Notes under the pieces: generated by a model | Seen by the model: only the letters and a program-made list of their open reading frames with translations | The model's database searches: none | What the model was told of the DNA's origin: nothing | Program-made: the position numbers and the translations under genes | Origin: Pseudobutyrivibrio ruminis HUN009 | Lineage (GTDB): Bacteria; Bacillota; Clostridia; Lachnospirales; Lachnospiraceae | DNA length: 64,000 nt | Reading direction: 5' to 3' | Assembly (NCBI RefSeq): GCF_000703005.1 | Contig: NZ_JNLH01000001.1 | Span: forward strand, 1,081,501-1,145,500 | In this document: in pieces, positions 7,183-16,608 of the stretch | Position numbering within the stretch: the stretch's first letter is position 1 | Layout of the letters: every line of letters starts with the position of its first letter

Positions 7183-8436
7183 TTAGATATCAACTTTAGT
7201 AGTTCCACCAAGGAATGTAGGAAGAGATTTGCCATCGCGCTTCCACTGTGAGTATTCTGCAGTAGCTGCAAACATTACATCGCCAGAAGAATTAAGGGCA
7301 GTCTCAACAGAATCCTGAACTACACCAATGATAAAGCCTACAGCAACAACCTGCATTGCTACATCTGCGTTAACACCGAACAATGAGCAAGCCATTGGTA
7401 TAAGGAGCAATGAACCACCAGCAACACCGGAAGCACCGCAAGCTGCAAGAGTAGCAATGAATGCAAGGATGAGAGCTGTTGCAAATGATACGTGGATTCC
7501 AACAGTATTGGCAGCTGCAAGGGACATAACAGCGATAGTGATAGCTGCGCCGTCCATGTTGATTGTAGCGCCAAGTGGAATTGATACAGCATACATTTCT
7601 TTGTCCATGCCAAGTGCTTCGCAAAGCTCCATATTTACAGGAATGTTTGCAGCAGAGCTTCTAGTAAAGAAAGCAGTCACACCTGATTCTTTAAGGCATC
7701 TGAATACAAGTGGATAAGGATTTGTGCGAAGTACGATAGCTGCAAGAAGTGGATCAATTACAAGTGCTACAACAAGCATGCATCCAACTAATAGAGCTAA
7801 AAGCTTTCCGTAATCAGTAAAGATTGCAAGTCCGTTTGTTGAAACATTTGAATAAACAAGTCCCATGATACCAAATGGAGCAAGATTGATAATCCATTTA
7901 ACAGCAAGTGAAACGATGTTTGCAAAATCTTCCATTACCTTCTTTGTGTTGTCACTGGCAACTCTCTTAGAAGCAAGACCAAGAACAACAGCCCAGAAAA
8001 GGATACCGATATAGCGACCGTCAACAATAGCACCGATAGGATTGCCAACCATGTTTACAAGAAGATTTGAAAGAACTTCACCAACTCCTGTAGGTACAGT
8101 TTCTGCTTCAGCAGCTTCACTGAGCATGATTGTCTGAGGAAAAATATAGCTTCCGATAACAGCAACCACTGATGCTAAAAATGTGCTGACCATGTAAAGG
8201 ATGATAACAAGACCGAATCTTCTATCAAGCTTATCATTTCCTTGAGCGAGGGCAGATACAACAAGTACGAATACAAGTACAGGTGCAACAGCCTTTAATG
8301 CTCCAACAAAAATAGTACCTAGAAGTGAAACAACTTGGAGATTATCAAAAAGTAGTCCAAGGACTGCACCTATCAATAATCCGCATAAAATCCTAATAAT
8401 AAGACTTACGCTATTATACGCTTTTACTAGTTTCAT
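7183..8436 (-). CDS. sstT: Na+/serine-threonine symporter SstT
   Basis: 417 residues on the minus strand. The start at 8436 is preferred over an in-frame ATG at 8478 because AGGGAG sits just upstream of it and the length then matches SstT (about 410). It is a dicarboxylate/amino acid:cation symporter family protein of the inner membrane with about nine hydrophobic segments. Family blocks include SSAANIPVNMELCEALG, PLGATINMDGAAITI, GASGVAGGSLLLIP and VVQDSVETALNSS, all close to Escherichia coli SstT. It imports serine and threonine with sodium. It is monocistronic, between its own promoter and a bidirectional terminator. Confidence 0.95.
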   Translation of the reverse strand: MKLVKAYNSVSLIIRILCGLLIGAVLGLLFDNLQVVSLLGTIFVGALKAVAPVLVFVLVVSALAQGNDKLDRRFGLVIILYMVSTFLASVVAVIGSYIFPQTIMLSEAAEAETVPTGVGEVLSNLLVNMVGNPIGAIVDGRYIGILFWAVVLGLASKRVASDNTKKVMEDFANIVSLAVKWIINLAPFGIMGLVYSNVSTNGLAIFTDYGKLLALLVGCMLVVALVIDPLLAAIVLRTNPYPLVFRCLKESGVTAFFTRSSAANIPVNMELCEALGMDKEMYAVSIPLGATINMDGAAITIAVMSLAAANTVGIHVSFATALILAFIATLAACGASGVAGGSLLLIPMACSLFGVNADVAMQVVAVGFIIGVVQDSVETALNSSGDVMFAATAEYSQWKRDGKSLPTFLGGTTKVDI

Positions 8437-8499
8437 ATAAGAACTCCCTATTAGTTTATTTACCTTATACCAAGGCATTTATTAAGTGATATTTTAACG

Positions 8500-8515
8500 C
8501 TTTAACTTGTTAAAG
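8500..8515 (-). promoter_or_regulatory. Perfect 16-bp palindrome, candidate operator of sstT
   Basis: CTTTAAC, two bases, GTTAAAG. It lies a few bases downstream of the predicted sstT -10 element, where a repressor would block transcription. A similar 16-bp palindrome occurs at 13150-13165 before another amino acid permease gene. The binding protein is unknown. Confidence 0.5.
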
Positions 8516-8522
8516 TAAATAG

Positions 8523-8550
8523 AGTATAAAAATATATAGCATAAATTGAA
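8523..8550 (-). promoter_or_regulatory. Candidate promoter of sstT
   Basis: On the minus strand, TTCAAT (8545-8550) and TATACT (8523-8528) are 16 bases apart, about 90 bases upstream of the start codon. Confidence 0.5.
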
Positions 8551-8653
8551 TTATTTCTAACAATAAGTAACATTTAAAAATAGGTAGAGGTTTGGTAAAA
8601 TTTAAAATGTTTTAAACGTAATATGAGATATTTGTAAATAATGGAGGCTGATT

Positions 8654-9511
8654 ATGAGTTACGCAGAATATGTAAAGCATTATTTTACATTACCAGATTG
8701 TATTATTTTCTTTGTATTAGCATTGGTATTATTAGCAGTTGTTTACGCTGCATTTTATATTTACTCAAAGGGCCGCTTCAAAAATCCTCGCAAGCTGCAA
8801 CATGAGTTTTTCTCTTTGACAGAAAGATTCTATGAGCTGATTTTTTCAGGCGGAAGCATAATAGGATTTATGGCGGCATATTATCTTATTAATCGCTTTG
8901 TGACAGCGGGAGCTTTTTATCAGTTCTGGAGCGATTATAAGGATTATCTTTTGCTGGTATTTATGATAATATCCATATTGGTCAACACATTTTTTGACCA
9001 TATATTAGTTCCTTTAAAGCGACTTGATAGAGATGAAATGGCATCCATCAGACTTACAGGCATGCTGTATATGATTCTCATCTTTTGTTATATCAAGTTT
9101 ATATATGAAGATAACAATTATGATATGTTTATCACTTATTTCCTTACACTTATGATAGGTCGATTTGTTTATTTTGATGCAAGCTTTAAGGATTTCCTTC
9201 ATTGTATTAAGCAGGCAGCGGCAAACATTCCTATTATGATTATGGGATTGACTTACCTTGGTATTCTATGTTTATATGGATATTCCACATCATATTTATT
9301 AAAACATAACGGAGTAATCACAAATATCTTCTTTTGCCATTTGTATATTGTAGTGGCAATATTTGTTTTGCATTTCATTCCAGAGATTTACTTTAAGAAA
9401 AAGGAAAAGGAAAGAGGCAATAGACCAAAGAAAAAGAAACGTCCAAGACCATCAGATGTAGATGAGGACGTTGAATTAGAAGAAATAGATATAGAAATTT
9501 TAGATTTGTAA
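8654..9511 (+). CDS. Polytopic membrane protein of unknown function
   Basis: 285 residues; ATG 8654 follows GGAGG with normal spacing. About seven hydrophobic segments are visible (for example residues 17-40, 70-86, 97-113, 134-150, 160-172, 192-208 and 226-245). The C-terminal 40 residues are cytoplasmic in style: a basic run (KKKEKERGNRPKKKKRPRP) followed by an acidic one (DVDEDVELEEIDIEI). I do not recognise the family. The helicase gene starts three bases after the stop codon, so the two are co-transcribed and probably coupled, but no joint function can be inferred from sequence. Confidence 0.75.
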   Translation: MSYAEYVKHYFTLPDCIIFFVLALVLLAVVYAAFYIYSKGRFKNPRKLQHEFFSLTERFYELIFSGGSIIGFMAAYYLINRFVTAGAFYQFWSDYKDYLLLVFMIISILVNTFFDHILVPLKRLDRDEMASIRLTGMLYMILIFCYIKFIYEDNNYDMFITYFLTLMIGRFVYFDASFKDFLHCIKQAAANIPIMIMGLTYLGILCLYGYSTSYLLKHNGVITNIFFCHLYIVVAIFVLHFIPEIYFKKKEKERGNRPKKKKRPRPSDVDEDVELEEIDIEILDL

Positions 9512-9514
9512 TTT

Positions 9515-11458
9515 ATGCAGGAAAAAGATTTTTTTGAAAAGTACATATCAAGGCTGAATTCACAGCAACAGGAAGCAGTGCAGACCGTAGAAGGCCCTGT
9601 GCTGCTTCTTGCTGTGCCAGGAAGTGGAAAGACCACAGTTCTGGTAAATAGATTGGGATATATGATTTATTGCAAGGACATTGCACCGGAAAATATCTTA
9701 ACACTTACTTACACGGTGGCAGCCACAAAGGATATGTCTGAAAGATTCGTTAGTATATTTGGACCGGAGCTTGCTGACCGATTGGAGTTTAGAACCATCA
9801 ATGGCATATGTGCAAAGATAATTGCATATTATGGTCGAATGATTGGAAAAGACCCATTTGAATTGTGCACAGATGAAAAGTTTACAGGGCAGCTACTGAC
9901 AAACATATATGTAAACGTTGTGGGAGAATATCCAACAGACAGTGATATCAAAGGAGTTAGAACCCTTATCACATATTGTAAAAATATGTACCTTTCTGAT
10001 GAGGAGATTAAGAAGCTTGGCAAGGATGAGGGCATCGATTTAATAAAGATTTATAAGACCTACAATAATGAACTTAAGCAGCGCAATATGATGGACTATG
10101 ATGACCAGATGATGTACGCCTATAGAATGCTTAAAAGCTCGTCAGTGGTTCTTAATCATTTTCAGGAAATCTACAAGTATATATGCGTAGATGAGGCTCA
10201 GGATACATCCAAAATCCAGCATATGATTATTGCTCTTTTGGCAGGCGCTAAGGGCAATCTTTTCATGGTAGGTGATGAGGATCAAAGTATCTATGGATTT
10301 AGAGCAGCCTATCCTGATGCCTTGCTCAATTTTGAAAATCAGCATCCAGGCGCAAAGGTCCTTGTGATGGATAAAAATTATCGTTCGAATGCAAGAATCG
10401 TAGAGGCTGCTGACATATTTATCCAGCACAACAAAGACAGACATAAAAAGCATATCTGTGCTACAAAAGCAGCATCAACAGATATTGAGTTTGTAAAGCT
10501 TGGACGTGAGAAGCAGTATTCATATCTGCTAAGCTTGGCAAAAGATGTAAATAGAAAGACTGCTGTTTTATATAGAGATAATGAAAGCGTTTTGCCACTA
10601 GTAGACCTGTTGGAAAGGGAAGGCGTGCCATACAACATTAAAAATGCAGATATGGCCTTCTTCACAAACAGAGTGGTTATAGACATAGTGAACATGCTTC
10701 GCTTTGCATTTGTACCGATGGATGAAGAAATATTTATGAAGATTTATTTCAAATTCCAGACATACCTGAGCAAGAAGGATGCAATTGAAATGTGTCAGCT
10801 TGCAGAGAGAAATCACTCAGGAATACTTGATGCAGCAGAGCTTATAAATCTTAATGGACATGTGCTTGGAAATTGCAGATCTCTCAGGACTCATTTTAAG
10901 AACATGGCCAGTGAGAACCCATACAAGGCCATAAATAGAATAGAAAAGTTTATGGGTTACGGGGAATATCTCATTTCAAACAATATAGATAACAACAAAG
11001 TCTTTATATTAAAGATGCTAGCAAAGCAGGAAAAGGATATTCCATCATTCTTAAACAGGTTGAATGAACTTAGAATGCTACTGCAGGAAAAGCAATATAC
11101 TCCTGGGGCAAAATTTATTCTTTCCACCATTCATTCAAGCAAAGGATTGGAATATGAGAATGTCATTTTAATAGATGCAATAAACGGAGTATTTCCTAAT
11201 AAGGTCATTAGGTCAAACTCTAGGGCAACAGTTCAAGACAAGAAAAATTTTGAAGAAGAACGTAGAATCTTTTATGTAGGAATAACAAGAGCAAAAGAGA
11301 AGCTTACAATCTTCAAATATACTGACAAGCAATCAGTATTTATAAATGAGCTGAGGCCACAAAAAGAAGAAACAATAAAGGCAGAGGTAAAAGCGCCAGC
11401 AGGTTCTTATACGGCAGCCACCTCATCATATTTAAGTAGAATGCGTAAACAGAGTTAG
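9515..11458 (+). CDS. UvrD/PcrA-like superfamily 1 DNA helicase
   Basis: 647 residues. An ATP-driven 3'-5' DNA helicase by family. Motifs in order: I (AVPGSGKTT, near residue 33), Ia (TYTVAAT), II (VDEAQDTS), III (VGDEDQSIYGFR), IV (KNYRSN), V (STIHSSKGLEYENVIL) and VI (RRIFYVGITRAKEKL). It is shorter than PcrA (about 720) and lacks the long C-terminal region, as in a group of stand-alone clostridial UvrD-like helicases. Roles in repair or replication are likely but unproven. The ATG is three bases after the preceding stop codon with no clear ribosome binding site, so translation may depend on coupling. Confidence 0.9.
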   Translation: MQEKDFFEKYISRLNSQQQEAVQTVEGPVLLLAVPGSGKTTVLVNRLGYMIYCKDIAPENILTLTYTVAATKDMSERFVSIFGPELADRLEFRTINGICAKIIAYYGRMIGKDPFELCTDEKFTGQLLTNIYVNVVGEYPTDSDIKGVRTLITYCKNMYLSDEEIKKLGKDEGIDLIKIYKTYNNELKQRNMMDYDDQMMYAYRMLKSSSVVLNHFQEIYKYICVDEAQDTSKIQHMIIALLAGAKGNLFMVGDEDQSIYGFRAAYPDALLNFENQHPGAKVLVMDKNYRSNARIVEAADIFIQHNKDRHKKHICATKAASTDIEFVKLGREKQYSYLLSLAKDVNRKTAVLYRDNESVLPLVDLLEREGVPYNIKNADMAFFTNRVVIDIVNMLRFAFVPMDEEIFMKIYFKFQTYLSKKDAIEMCQLAERNHSGILDAAELINLNGHVLGNCRSLRTHFKNMASENPYKAINRIEKFMGYGEYLISNNIDNNKVFILKMLAKQEKDIPSFLNRLNELRMLLQEKQYTPGAKFILSTIHSSKGLEYENVILIDAINGVFPNKVIRSNSRATVQDKKNFEEERRIFYVGITRAKEKLTIFKYTDKQSVFINELRPQKEETIKAEVKAPAGSYTAATSSYLSRMRKQS

Positions 11459-11475
11459 AGATAGAAAGGTTTTTT

Positions 11476-13041
11476 ATGAGTATTTTAAACGTTGAACATT
11501 TATCCCATGGGTTTGGAGATAGAGCTATTTTTGAAGATGTTTCCTTTAGATTATTAAAAGGCGAGCATATCGGTCTTGTTGGAGCGAACGGTGAAGGTAA
11601 GTCTACATTCATGAACATCATCACAGGAAAGCTTCAGCCTGATGAGGGAAAAATCGAATGGTCGAAGAAGGTTCGTGTTGGATATTTGGACCAGCATACA
11701 GTTCTTGAAAAGGGCATGACAATTGGAAGCGTACTTCACTCTGCTTTCGATTTCCTTTATGAGATGGAACAGGAGATGAATGATATCTACGCTAGCCTTG
11801 GTGATGTTACTGACGATGACGAAATGAATAAGCGCATGAAAGAGGCAGGAACTATCGCTGATCTTCTTACAATGCATGATTTTTACATGATTGATTCAAA
11901 GGTTGAAGAAGTAGCACGTGCACTTGGCGTATTAGAGCTTGGCCTGGATAAAGATGTTACGGAGCTTTCAGGCGGACAGCGTACAAAGGTACTTATGGCA
12001 AAGCTCCTTTTGGAGAAGCCTGATATCCTTCTTTTGGATGAGCCTACAAACTATTTGGATGTGGAACACATTGAGTGGCTTAAGAGATATTTGAATGACT
12101 ATGAGAATGCGTTTATTCTTATCTCACACGATGTGCCATTCCTTAACTCAGTAATCAATCTTATTTACCATATGGATAACAAGCAGCTCAACAGATATGT
12201 TGGTGATTATGATAAGTTCCAGGAAGTTTATGCTATGAAGCAAAGTCAGCTTCAGGCAGCTTATAATCGTCAGCAAAAGGAAATAGCAGAGCTTAAGGAT
12301 TTCGTTGCAAGAAATAAAGCAAATGTTGCCACAAGAAATATGGCTATGTCACGTCAGAAGAAGCTTGATAAGATGGACGTAATTGAGCTTGCAGCAGAAA
12401 AGCCAAAGCCAGAATTCTATTTCAAAGAGGCGAGAACACCTAGCCGTGTAATCTTCTCTACAAAGGATTTGATTATTGGTTATGACAAAAATGAGCCACT
12501 ATCAAAGCCGCTGAATTTGGAAATGCAGCGCAAGCAAAAGATTGTACTTACTGGTGCAAATGGTATTGGAAAGACTACTCTCTTAAAAAGTATTCTTGGT
12601 CTTATTCCACCTCTCTCAGGAACAGTTTATCAGGGAGAGTTTTTGGAAATCGGATATTTTGAGCAGGAGATGGATCAGCATATTTCAACAACATGTATTG
12701 AGGAAATATGGAATGAATTCCCATCTTACAATCAAAATGAAGTTCGTTCTGCATTGGCAAAATGCGGCCTTACAACAAAGCATATTGAAAGCTTGTGTAG
12801 AGTGCTTTCCGGAGGAGAGCAGGCAAAGGTTCGTCTTTGCAAACTGTTAAATCGTGAGACAAATCTTCTTCTTTTGGACGAGCCTACAAACCATTTGGAT
12901 GTGGATGCCAAGGATGAGTTAAAGCGTGCCCTGAAGGAATACAATGGAAGTATCCTTATGGTATGTCACGAGCCAGAGTTTTACGAAGGTCTTGCTACAG
13001 ACGTTTGGGATTGCAGTCAGTGGACTACAAAAACTATATAA
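11476..13041 (+). CDS. ABC-F family ATPase
   Basis: 521 residues with two ABC cassettes and no membrane segments, joined by the charged linker typical of ABC-F proteins (about residues 225-310). Cassette 1 has GANGEGKST, LSGGQRTKV and LLLDEPTNYLD; cassette 2 has GANGIGKTT, LSGGEQAKV and LLLDEPTNHLD. ABC-F proteins act on the ribosome, either as housekeeping translation factors of the YkpA/YbiT/EttA type or as antibiotic protection proteins. The sequence looks like the housekeeping YkpA/YbiT type, but the subgroup cannot be fixed by eye. Ribosome binding site AAAGG lies just upstream; it follows the helicase gene by 17 bases. Confidence 0.9.
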   Translation: MSILNVEHLSHGFGDRAIFEDVSFRLLKGEHIGLVGANGEGKSTFMNIITGKLQPDEGKIEWSKKVRVGYLDQHTVLEKGMTIGSVLHSAFDFLYEMEQEMNDIYASLGDVTDDDEMNKRMKEAGTIADLLTMHDFYMIDSKVEEVARALGVLELGLDKDVTELSGGQRTKVLMAKLLLEKPDILLLDEPTNYLDVEHIEWLKRYLNDYENAFILISHDVPFLNSVINLIYHMDNKQLNRYVGDYDKFQEVYAMKQSQLQAAYNRQQKEIAELKDFVARNKANVATRNMAMSRQKKLDKMDVIELAAEKPKPEFYFKEARTPSRVIFSTKDLIIGYDKNEPLSKPLNLEMQRKQKIVLTGANGIGKTTLLKSILGLIPPLSGTVYQGEFLEIGYFEQEMDQHISTTCIEEIWNEFPSYNQNEVRSALAKCGLTTKHIESLCRVLSGGEQAKVRLCKLLNRETNLLLLDEPTNHLDVDAKDELKRALKEYNGSILMVCHEPEFYEGLATDVWDCSQWTTKTI

Positions 13042-13132
13042 TTACAATTTAATAAACAGGTGAGTTGTTTAAAGTGTTAAAGCAAATTGTCTGAATATTT
13101 AATTCCTGATTTAATTCTTTAAAGAGATGCTG

Positions 13133-13165
13133 TATAATACTAATATTCGCTTTAAACCGATAAAG
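13133..13165 (+). promoter_or_regulatory. -10 element and palindrome before the amino acid permease gene
   Basis: TATAAT at 13133-13138, preceded by TGCTG, has only a weak -35 upstream. Eleven bases later CTTTA, six bases, TAAAG forms a 16-bp imperfect palindrome (13150-13165), similar in length, ends and position to the one downstream of the sstT promoter. A shared repressor site is inferred. Confidence 0.45.
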
Positions 13166-13188
13166 AAAAAAGGGAGGACATTTAATTA

Positions 13189-14607
13189 ATGGATTCAAAA
13201 AAAATCAAGTGGTCTACACTTGCGTTTATGGCGTTTTCTACTGTATGGGGATTCGGAAACGTTTTAAACGGATTTATCTACTTTAACGGCATCCAGAGCA
13301 TCTTTAGCTGGATTCTTATGTTTGCACTCTACTTCGTGCCATACGCACTTATGGTAGGTGAGCTTGGTTCAGCATTCAAGACATCAGGCGGAGGTGTCAG
13401 CTCATGGATTTTCGGAACAACTGGAGCAAAGGCAGCTTACTATGCTGGTTGGACATACTGGGCTTGCCACATTACTTACATCGCTTCTAAGTCATCAGGT
13501 GGCTTAAAGGCTCTTAGCTGGGCAATCTTCAGAAATGGTGAAACTTATGATAGCTTCCCAACACTTGCAGTTCAGCTTGTAACATTCGCTATTTTGATTT
13601 TATTCTGCTACGTAGCATCTCGTGGTCTTAACCCACTTAAGAAGCTTGCTACAATCGCAGGTACATCAATGTTTGTTATGTCTATTCTTTACATCATCAT
13701 GATGTTTGCAGCACCTGCAATCAATCCTCATGCTGATTATGTATCAATGGAATTTACAAGACAGACACTTATTCCACAGTTTAATGTTAAGTACTTCACA
13801 TCACTTTCAATCCTTGTATTTGCAGTAGGTGGATGTGAAAAGATTTCCCCATATGTTAACAAGGTAGAGAACCCTTCAAAGGGATTCCCTAAGGCTATGA
13901 TTACACTTGCTATCATGGTTATGGTATGTGCTATTCTTGGTACTATCGCAATGGGAATGATGTTTGACCCAGCTGAGATCAATGCAAACTTTGATGCATA
14001 CAATTCAAACGGTTCTTACTGGGCATTCCAGAAGCTTGGTCAGTACTATCATGTTGGAAATTCAATCATGATTATATATGCACTTTGCAATGCTATCGGT
14101 CAGCTTTCAACACTTGTTATTTCAATTGATGCTCCACTTCGTATGCTTCTTGATAATGAGGATGCTAGAGAGTTCATCCCATCTAAGCTTCTCAAGAAGA
14201 ACGATGCAGGTGCTTATGTAAATGGTATCAAGATGGTTGCAGTTCTTTCAGGTGCCATCATCCTTATCCAGTCATTCGTTCCTGGTGCAGCAGTAGTTCT
14301 TAAGCAGCTTACAAAGCTTAACTCAGTATGTATGCCACTTCGTTACCTTTGGGTATTCTTCGCATACATCATGCTTCGTAAGGCTGGCGAGAAATTCAAT
14401 CCTGAATACAAGTTTGTTAAGAATCAGGGCGTAGCTATCTTTGCAGGATGCTGGTGCTTCTTCGTAACAGCAGCTAGCTGCTTACTTGGTATGTATGTTG
14501 AGGGTGATTTATTCAACACATTCCTTAACATCCTTACACCAATTGTTCTTGCAGCACTTGGCGTAATCTTACCAATGATTGCAAAAAAAGAAAAAGCGAA
14601 CAATTAA
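13189..14607 (+). CDS. APC superfamily amino acid permease, YjeM/GadC-like
   Basis: 472 residues; GGGAGG before ATG 13189. About twelve membrane segments span the whole protein, as in the APC superfamily. The first segment holds the substrate-site pattern AFSTVWGFGN, and the region FKTSGGGVSSWIFG is typical of the glutamate/GABA antiporter-like YjeM group. It moves an amino acid across the cytoplasmic membrane; which one cannot be read from the sequence. It is monocistronic, with its own -10 element and operator-like palindrome and a strong terminator. Codon use is that of a well-expressed gene. Confidence 0.88.
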   Translation: MDSKKIKWSTLAFMAFSTVWGFGNVLNGFIYFNGIQSIFSWILMFALYFVPYALMVGELGSAFKTSGGGVSSWIFGTTGAKAAYYAGWTYWACHITYIASKSSGGLKALSWAIFRNGETYDSFPTLAVQLVTFAILILFCYVASRGLNPLKKLATIAGTSMFVMSILYIIMMFAAPAINPHADYVSMEFTRQTLIPQFNVKYFTSLSILVFAVGGCEKISPYVNKVENPSKGFPKAMITLAIMVMVCAILGTIAMGMMFDPAEINANFDAYNSNGSYWAFQKLGQYYHVGNSIMIIYALCNAIGQLSTLVISIDAPLRMLLDNEDAREFIPSKLLKKNDAGAYVNGIKMVAVLSGAIILIQSFVPGAAVVLKQLTKLNSVCMPLRYLWVFFAYIMLRKAGEKFNPEYKFVKNQGVAIFAGCWCFFVTAASCLLGMYVEGDLFNTFLNILTPIVLAALGVILPMIAKKEKANN

Positions 14608-14626
14608 TTAGTCAATGAAAAATGTT

Positions 14627-14659
14627 GGGCTACTGAGAATGTTTCTCAGTAGCCCTTTA
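14627..14659 (+). terminator. Terminator after the permease gene
   Basis: GGGCTACTGAGAA (14627-14639) pairs perfectly with TTCTCAGTAGCCC (14643-14655), three-base loop, followed by a T-rich tail. Confidence 0.93.
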
Positions 14660-14800
14660 TTAATAAATTTTTAATAAAAAATCGGAGCAAAACGTGGTAA
14701 TATAATAAAGCTCGATTAATTTTGTACAATCGAATTAGTTGTGCCTAACTGCTACTGGCATAGTGGTTAGGGAGAGTTTTATAGAGTTAGGAGTAGAAAT

Positions 14801-15541
14801 ATGCTAGAAATCAAAAACCTGTGTTACAAGGTTGAAGATGAGGGTGACACTACCAAAGAAATCATTGATAATCTTAATCTCACAGTAGAGGATGGAAAGT
14901 TTATCGTCATCACAGGACCAAACGGTGGCGGTAAGTCAACACTTGCAAAGCTTATTATGGGTGTAAATGAACTTACATCAGGACAGATTATTCTTGATGG
15001 CGAGGACATTTCACAGAAGAATATTACAGAAAGAGCAAAGCTTGGAATTAGTTTTGCATTCCAGGCACCTGTTCATTTCAAAGGAATTAGAGTAATTGAT
15101 TTATTGCGTCTTGCAGCAGGAGAGAATATTTCAGTTGCAGCAGCTTGTGAATATCTATCTCGCGTGGGCCTTTGTGCAAAGGATTACGTTGAGCGTGAGG
15201 TAAATGGTTCACTTTCAGGTGGAGAGCTTAAGCGTATCGAAATCGCTACAGTTCTTGCACGTGGTACAAAGCTTTCAATTTTCGATGAGCCAGAGGCTGG
15301 TATCGATTTATGGAGTTTCCAGAACCTTATCAAGGTTTTCGAGAACATGCGTAAAACAATCAATGGCACAATCATTGTTATTTCTCATCAGGAACGTATC
15401 TTAAACATCGCTGATGAAATCGTAGTTATCGAAAACGGTAAGGTTAAGAAGCAGGGACCAAAGGATGAAATCCTTCCTGAACTTTTAGGTACATCATCAG
15501 CAGCAAATATGGCTTGCGAAAAGTTAGGAGGTGACCAGTAA
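14801..15541 (+). CDS. sufC: Fe-S cluster assembly ATPase SufC
   Basis: 246 residues. ABC-type ATPase that powers the SufB scaffold in Fe-S cluster assembly in the cytosol. Walker A is GPNGGGKST, the Q-loop region is FAFQAPVHF, the signature LSGGELKRIEIA and Walker B-like FDEPEAGID, the last being diagnostic for SufC. The start has TTAGGAG ten bases upstream. The leader contains the inverted repeat CCTAAC/GTTAGG (about 14745-14772). It overlaps sufB by one base (TAATG), so the two are coupled. No sufD, sufS or sufU follows, making this the two-gene minimal form of the system. Confidence 0.96.
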   Translation: MLEIKNLCYKVEDEGDTTKEIIDNLNLTVEDGKFIVITGPNGGGKSTLAKLIMGVNELTSGQIILDGEDISQKNITERAKLGISFAFQAPVHFKGIRVIDLLRLAAGENISVAAACEYLSRVGLCAKDYVEREVNGSLSGGELKRIEIATVLARGTKLSIFDEPEAGIDLWSFQNLIKVFENMRKTINGTIIVISHQERILNIADEIVVIENGKVKKQGPKDEILPELLGTSSAANMACEKLGGDQ

Positions 15542-16464
15542 TGGCTTTAGATGCAATTCAAAAGAACATTTTACATGAGGTCGCTGATTTAGATGGCATT
15601 CCACAGGGCGCATATAATATCCGTGCAAACGGTACAAGCGCCGGCAGAAATACAACAGCAAATATCGACATCGTTACAAAAGAAGATAAGCCAGGTATTG
15701 ATATCATCATCAAGCCAGGTACAAAGGGCGAAAGCGTTCACATTCCTGTAGTTCTTACAGAGAGTGGACTTAAGGATATGGTATACAACGATTTCTATGT
15801 TGGAGAGGGAGCTGATGTTACTATCGTAGCAGGCTGCGGTATTTCCAACTGCGGAGATCAGGACTCACAGCACGATGGTATTCACACATTCCACGTTGGC
15901 AAAAATGCTAAGGTTAAATACGTTGAAAAGCACTATGGCGAAGGTGATGGAAATGGTGCTAGAATCCTTAATCCAGTTACAACTGTTTACCAGGAAGAAG
16001 GTAGCTATGTAGAAATGGAAATGGTTCAGATTAAGGGCGTTGATTCAACAGTTCGAAAAAACTATGCTGAGCTTGCAGATGGCGCTACACTTCTTATTCA
16101 TGAGGCTCTTATGACACATGGAAAGCAGCAGGCTACATCTGACTATAAGGTTGTTCTTAACGGTGAAAACTCTAGTGCAGATGTTGTTTCTCGTTCTGTT
16201 GCAAAGGATGAGTCTGAGCAGATTTTTGAAGTAGCAATCGAAGGTAACACAGCTTGTAACGGACATGCTGCCTGTGATGCTATCATCATGGGAAATGCAC
16301 ACGTAGTAGCTATTCCACGTCTTGATGCAAAGAATGTGGATGCAGCACTTATCCATGAGGCAGCCATCGGAAAGATTGCTGGCGACCAGCTTATTAAGCT
16401 TATGTCACTAGGACTTACAGAAGAAGAGGCAGAAGAACAAATTGTGGCAGGATTCCTTAGATAA
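15541..16464 (+). CDS. sufB: SufB-type Fe-S cluster scaffold (SufBD family, short form)
   Basis: 307 residues, well below the 420-480 of classical SufB or SufD. It keeps the beta-helix core and C-terminal helices, with the family end ALIHEAAIGKIAGDQLIKL and the preceding GHAACDAIIMG. A near-perfect ribosome binding site (AGGAGGTGA) lies at the end of sufC and the start overlaps its stop codon. With SufC it would form a SufB2C2-type complex, as in the minimal SmsCB/SufBC systems described in anaerobes and archaea. No separate SufD is visible, so this protein likely forms the homodimeric scaffold. Confidence 0.93.
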   Translation: MALDAIQKNILHEVADLDGIPQGAYNIRANGTSAGRNTTANIDIVTKEDKPGIDIIIKPGTKGESVHIPVVLTESGLKDMVYNDFYVGEGADVTIVAGCGISNCGDQDSQHDGIHTFHVGKNAKVKYVEKHYGEGDGNGARILNPVTTVYQEEGSYVEMEMVQIKGVDSTVRKNYAELADGATLLIHEALMTHGKQQATSDYKVVLNGENSSADVVSRSVAKDESEQIFEVAIEGNTACNGHAACDAIIMGNAHVVAIPRLDAKNVDAALIHEAAIGKIAGDQLIKLMSLGLTEEEAEEQIVAGFLR

Positions 16465-16608
16465 AAGCGGAAAGTAGATACTTCCGGCTACATATTTTGG
16501 CATCATGTGTATCAATGAATTCTCTGTGATTTTACTTTATAAAGATTGTGATTTTCGGTTTTGAAAAATCCAGTAGTGGTATTATGAAAAAGCACGGAGG
16601 AAATGAGT

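Noticed and set aside
7328..7717. Plus-strand open frame opposite sstT
   Set aside because: Shadow frame on the reverse of a well-conserved transporter gene; no ribosome binding site and no recognisable domain.
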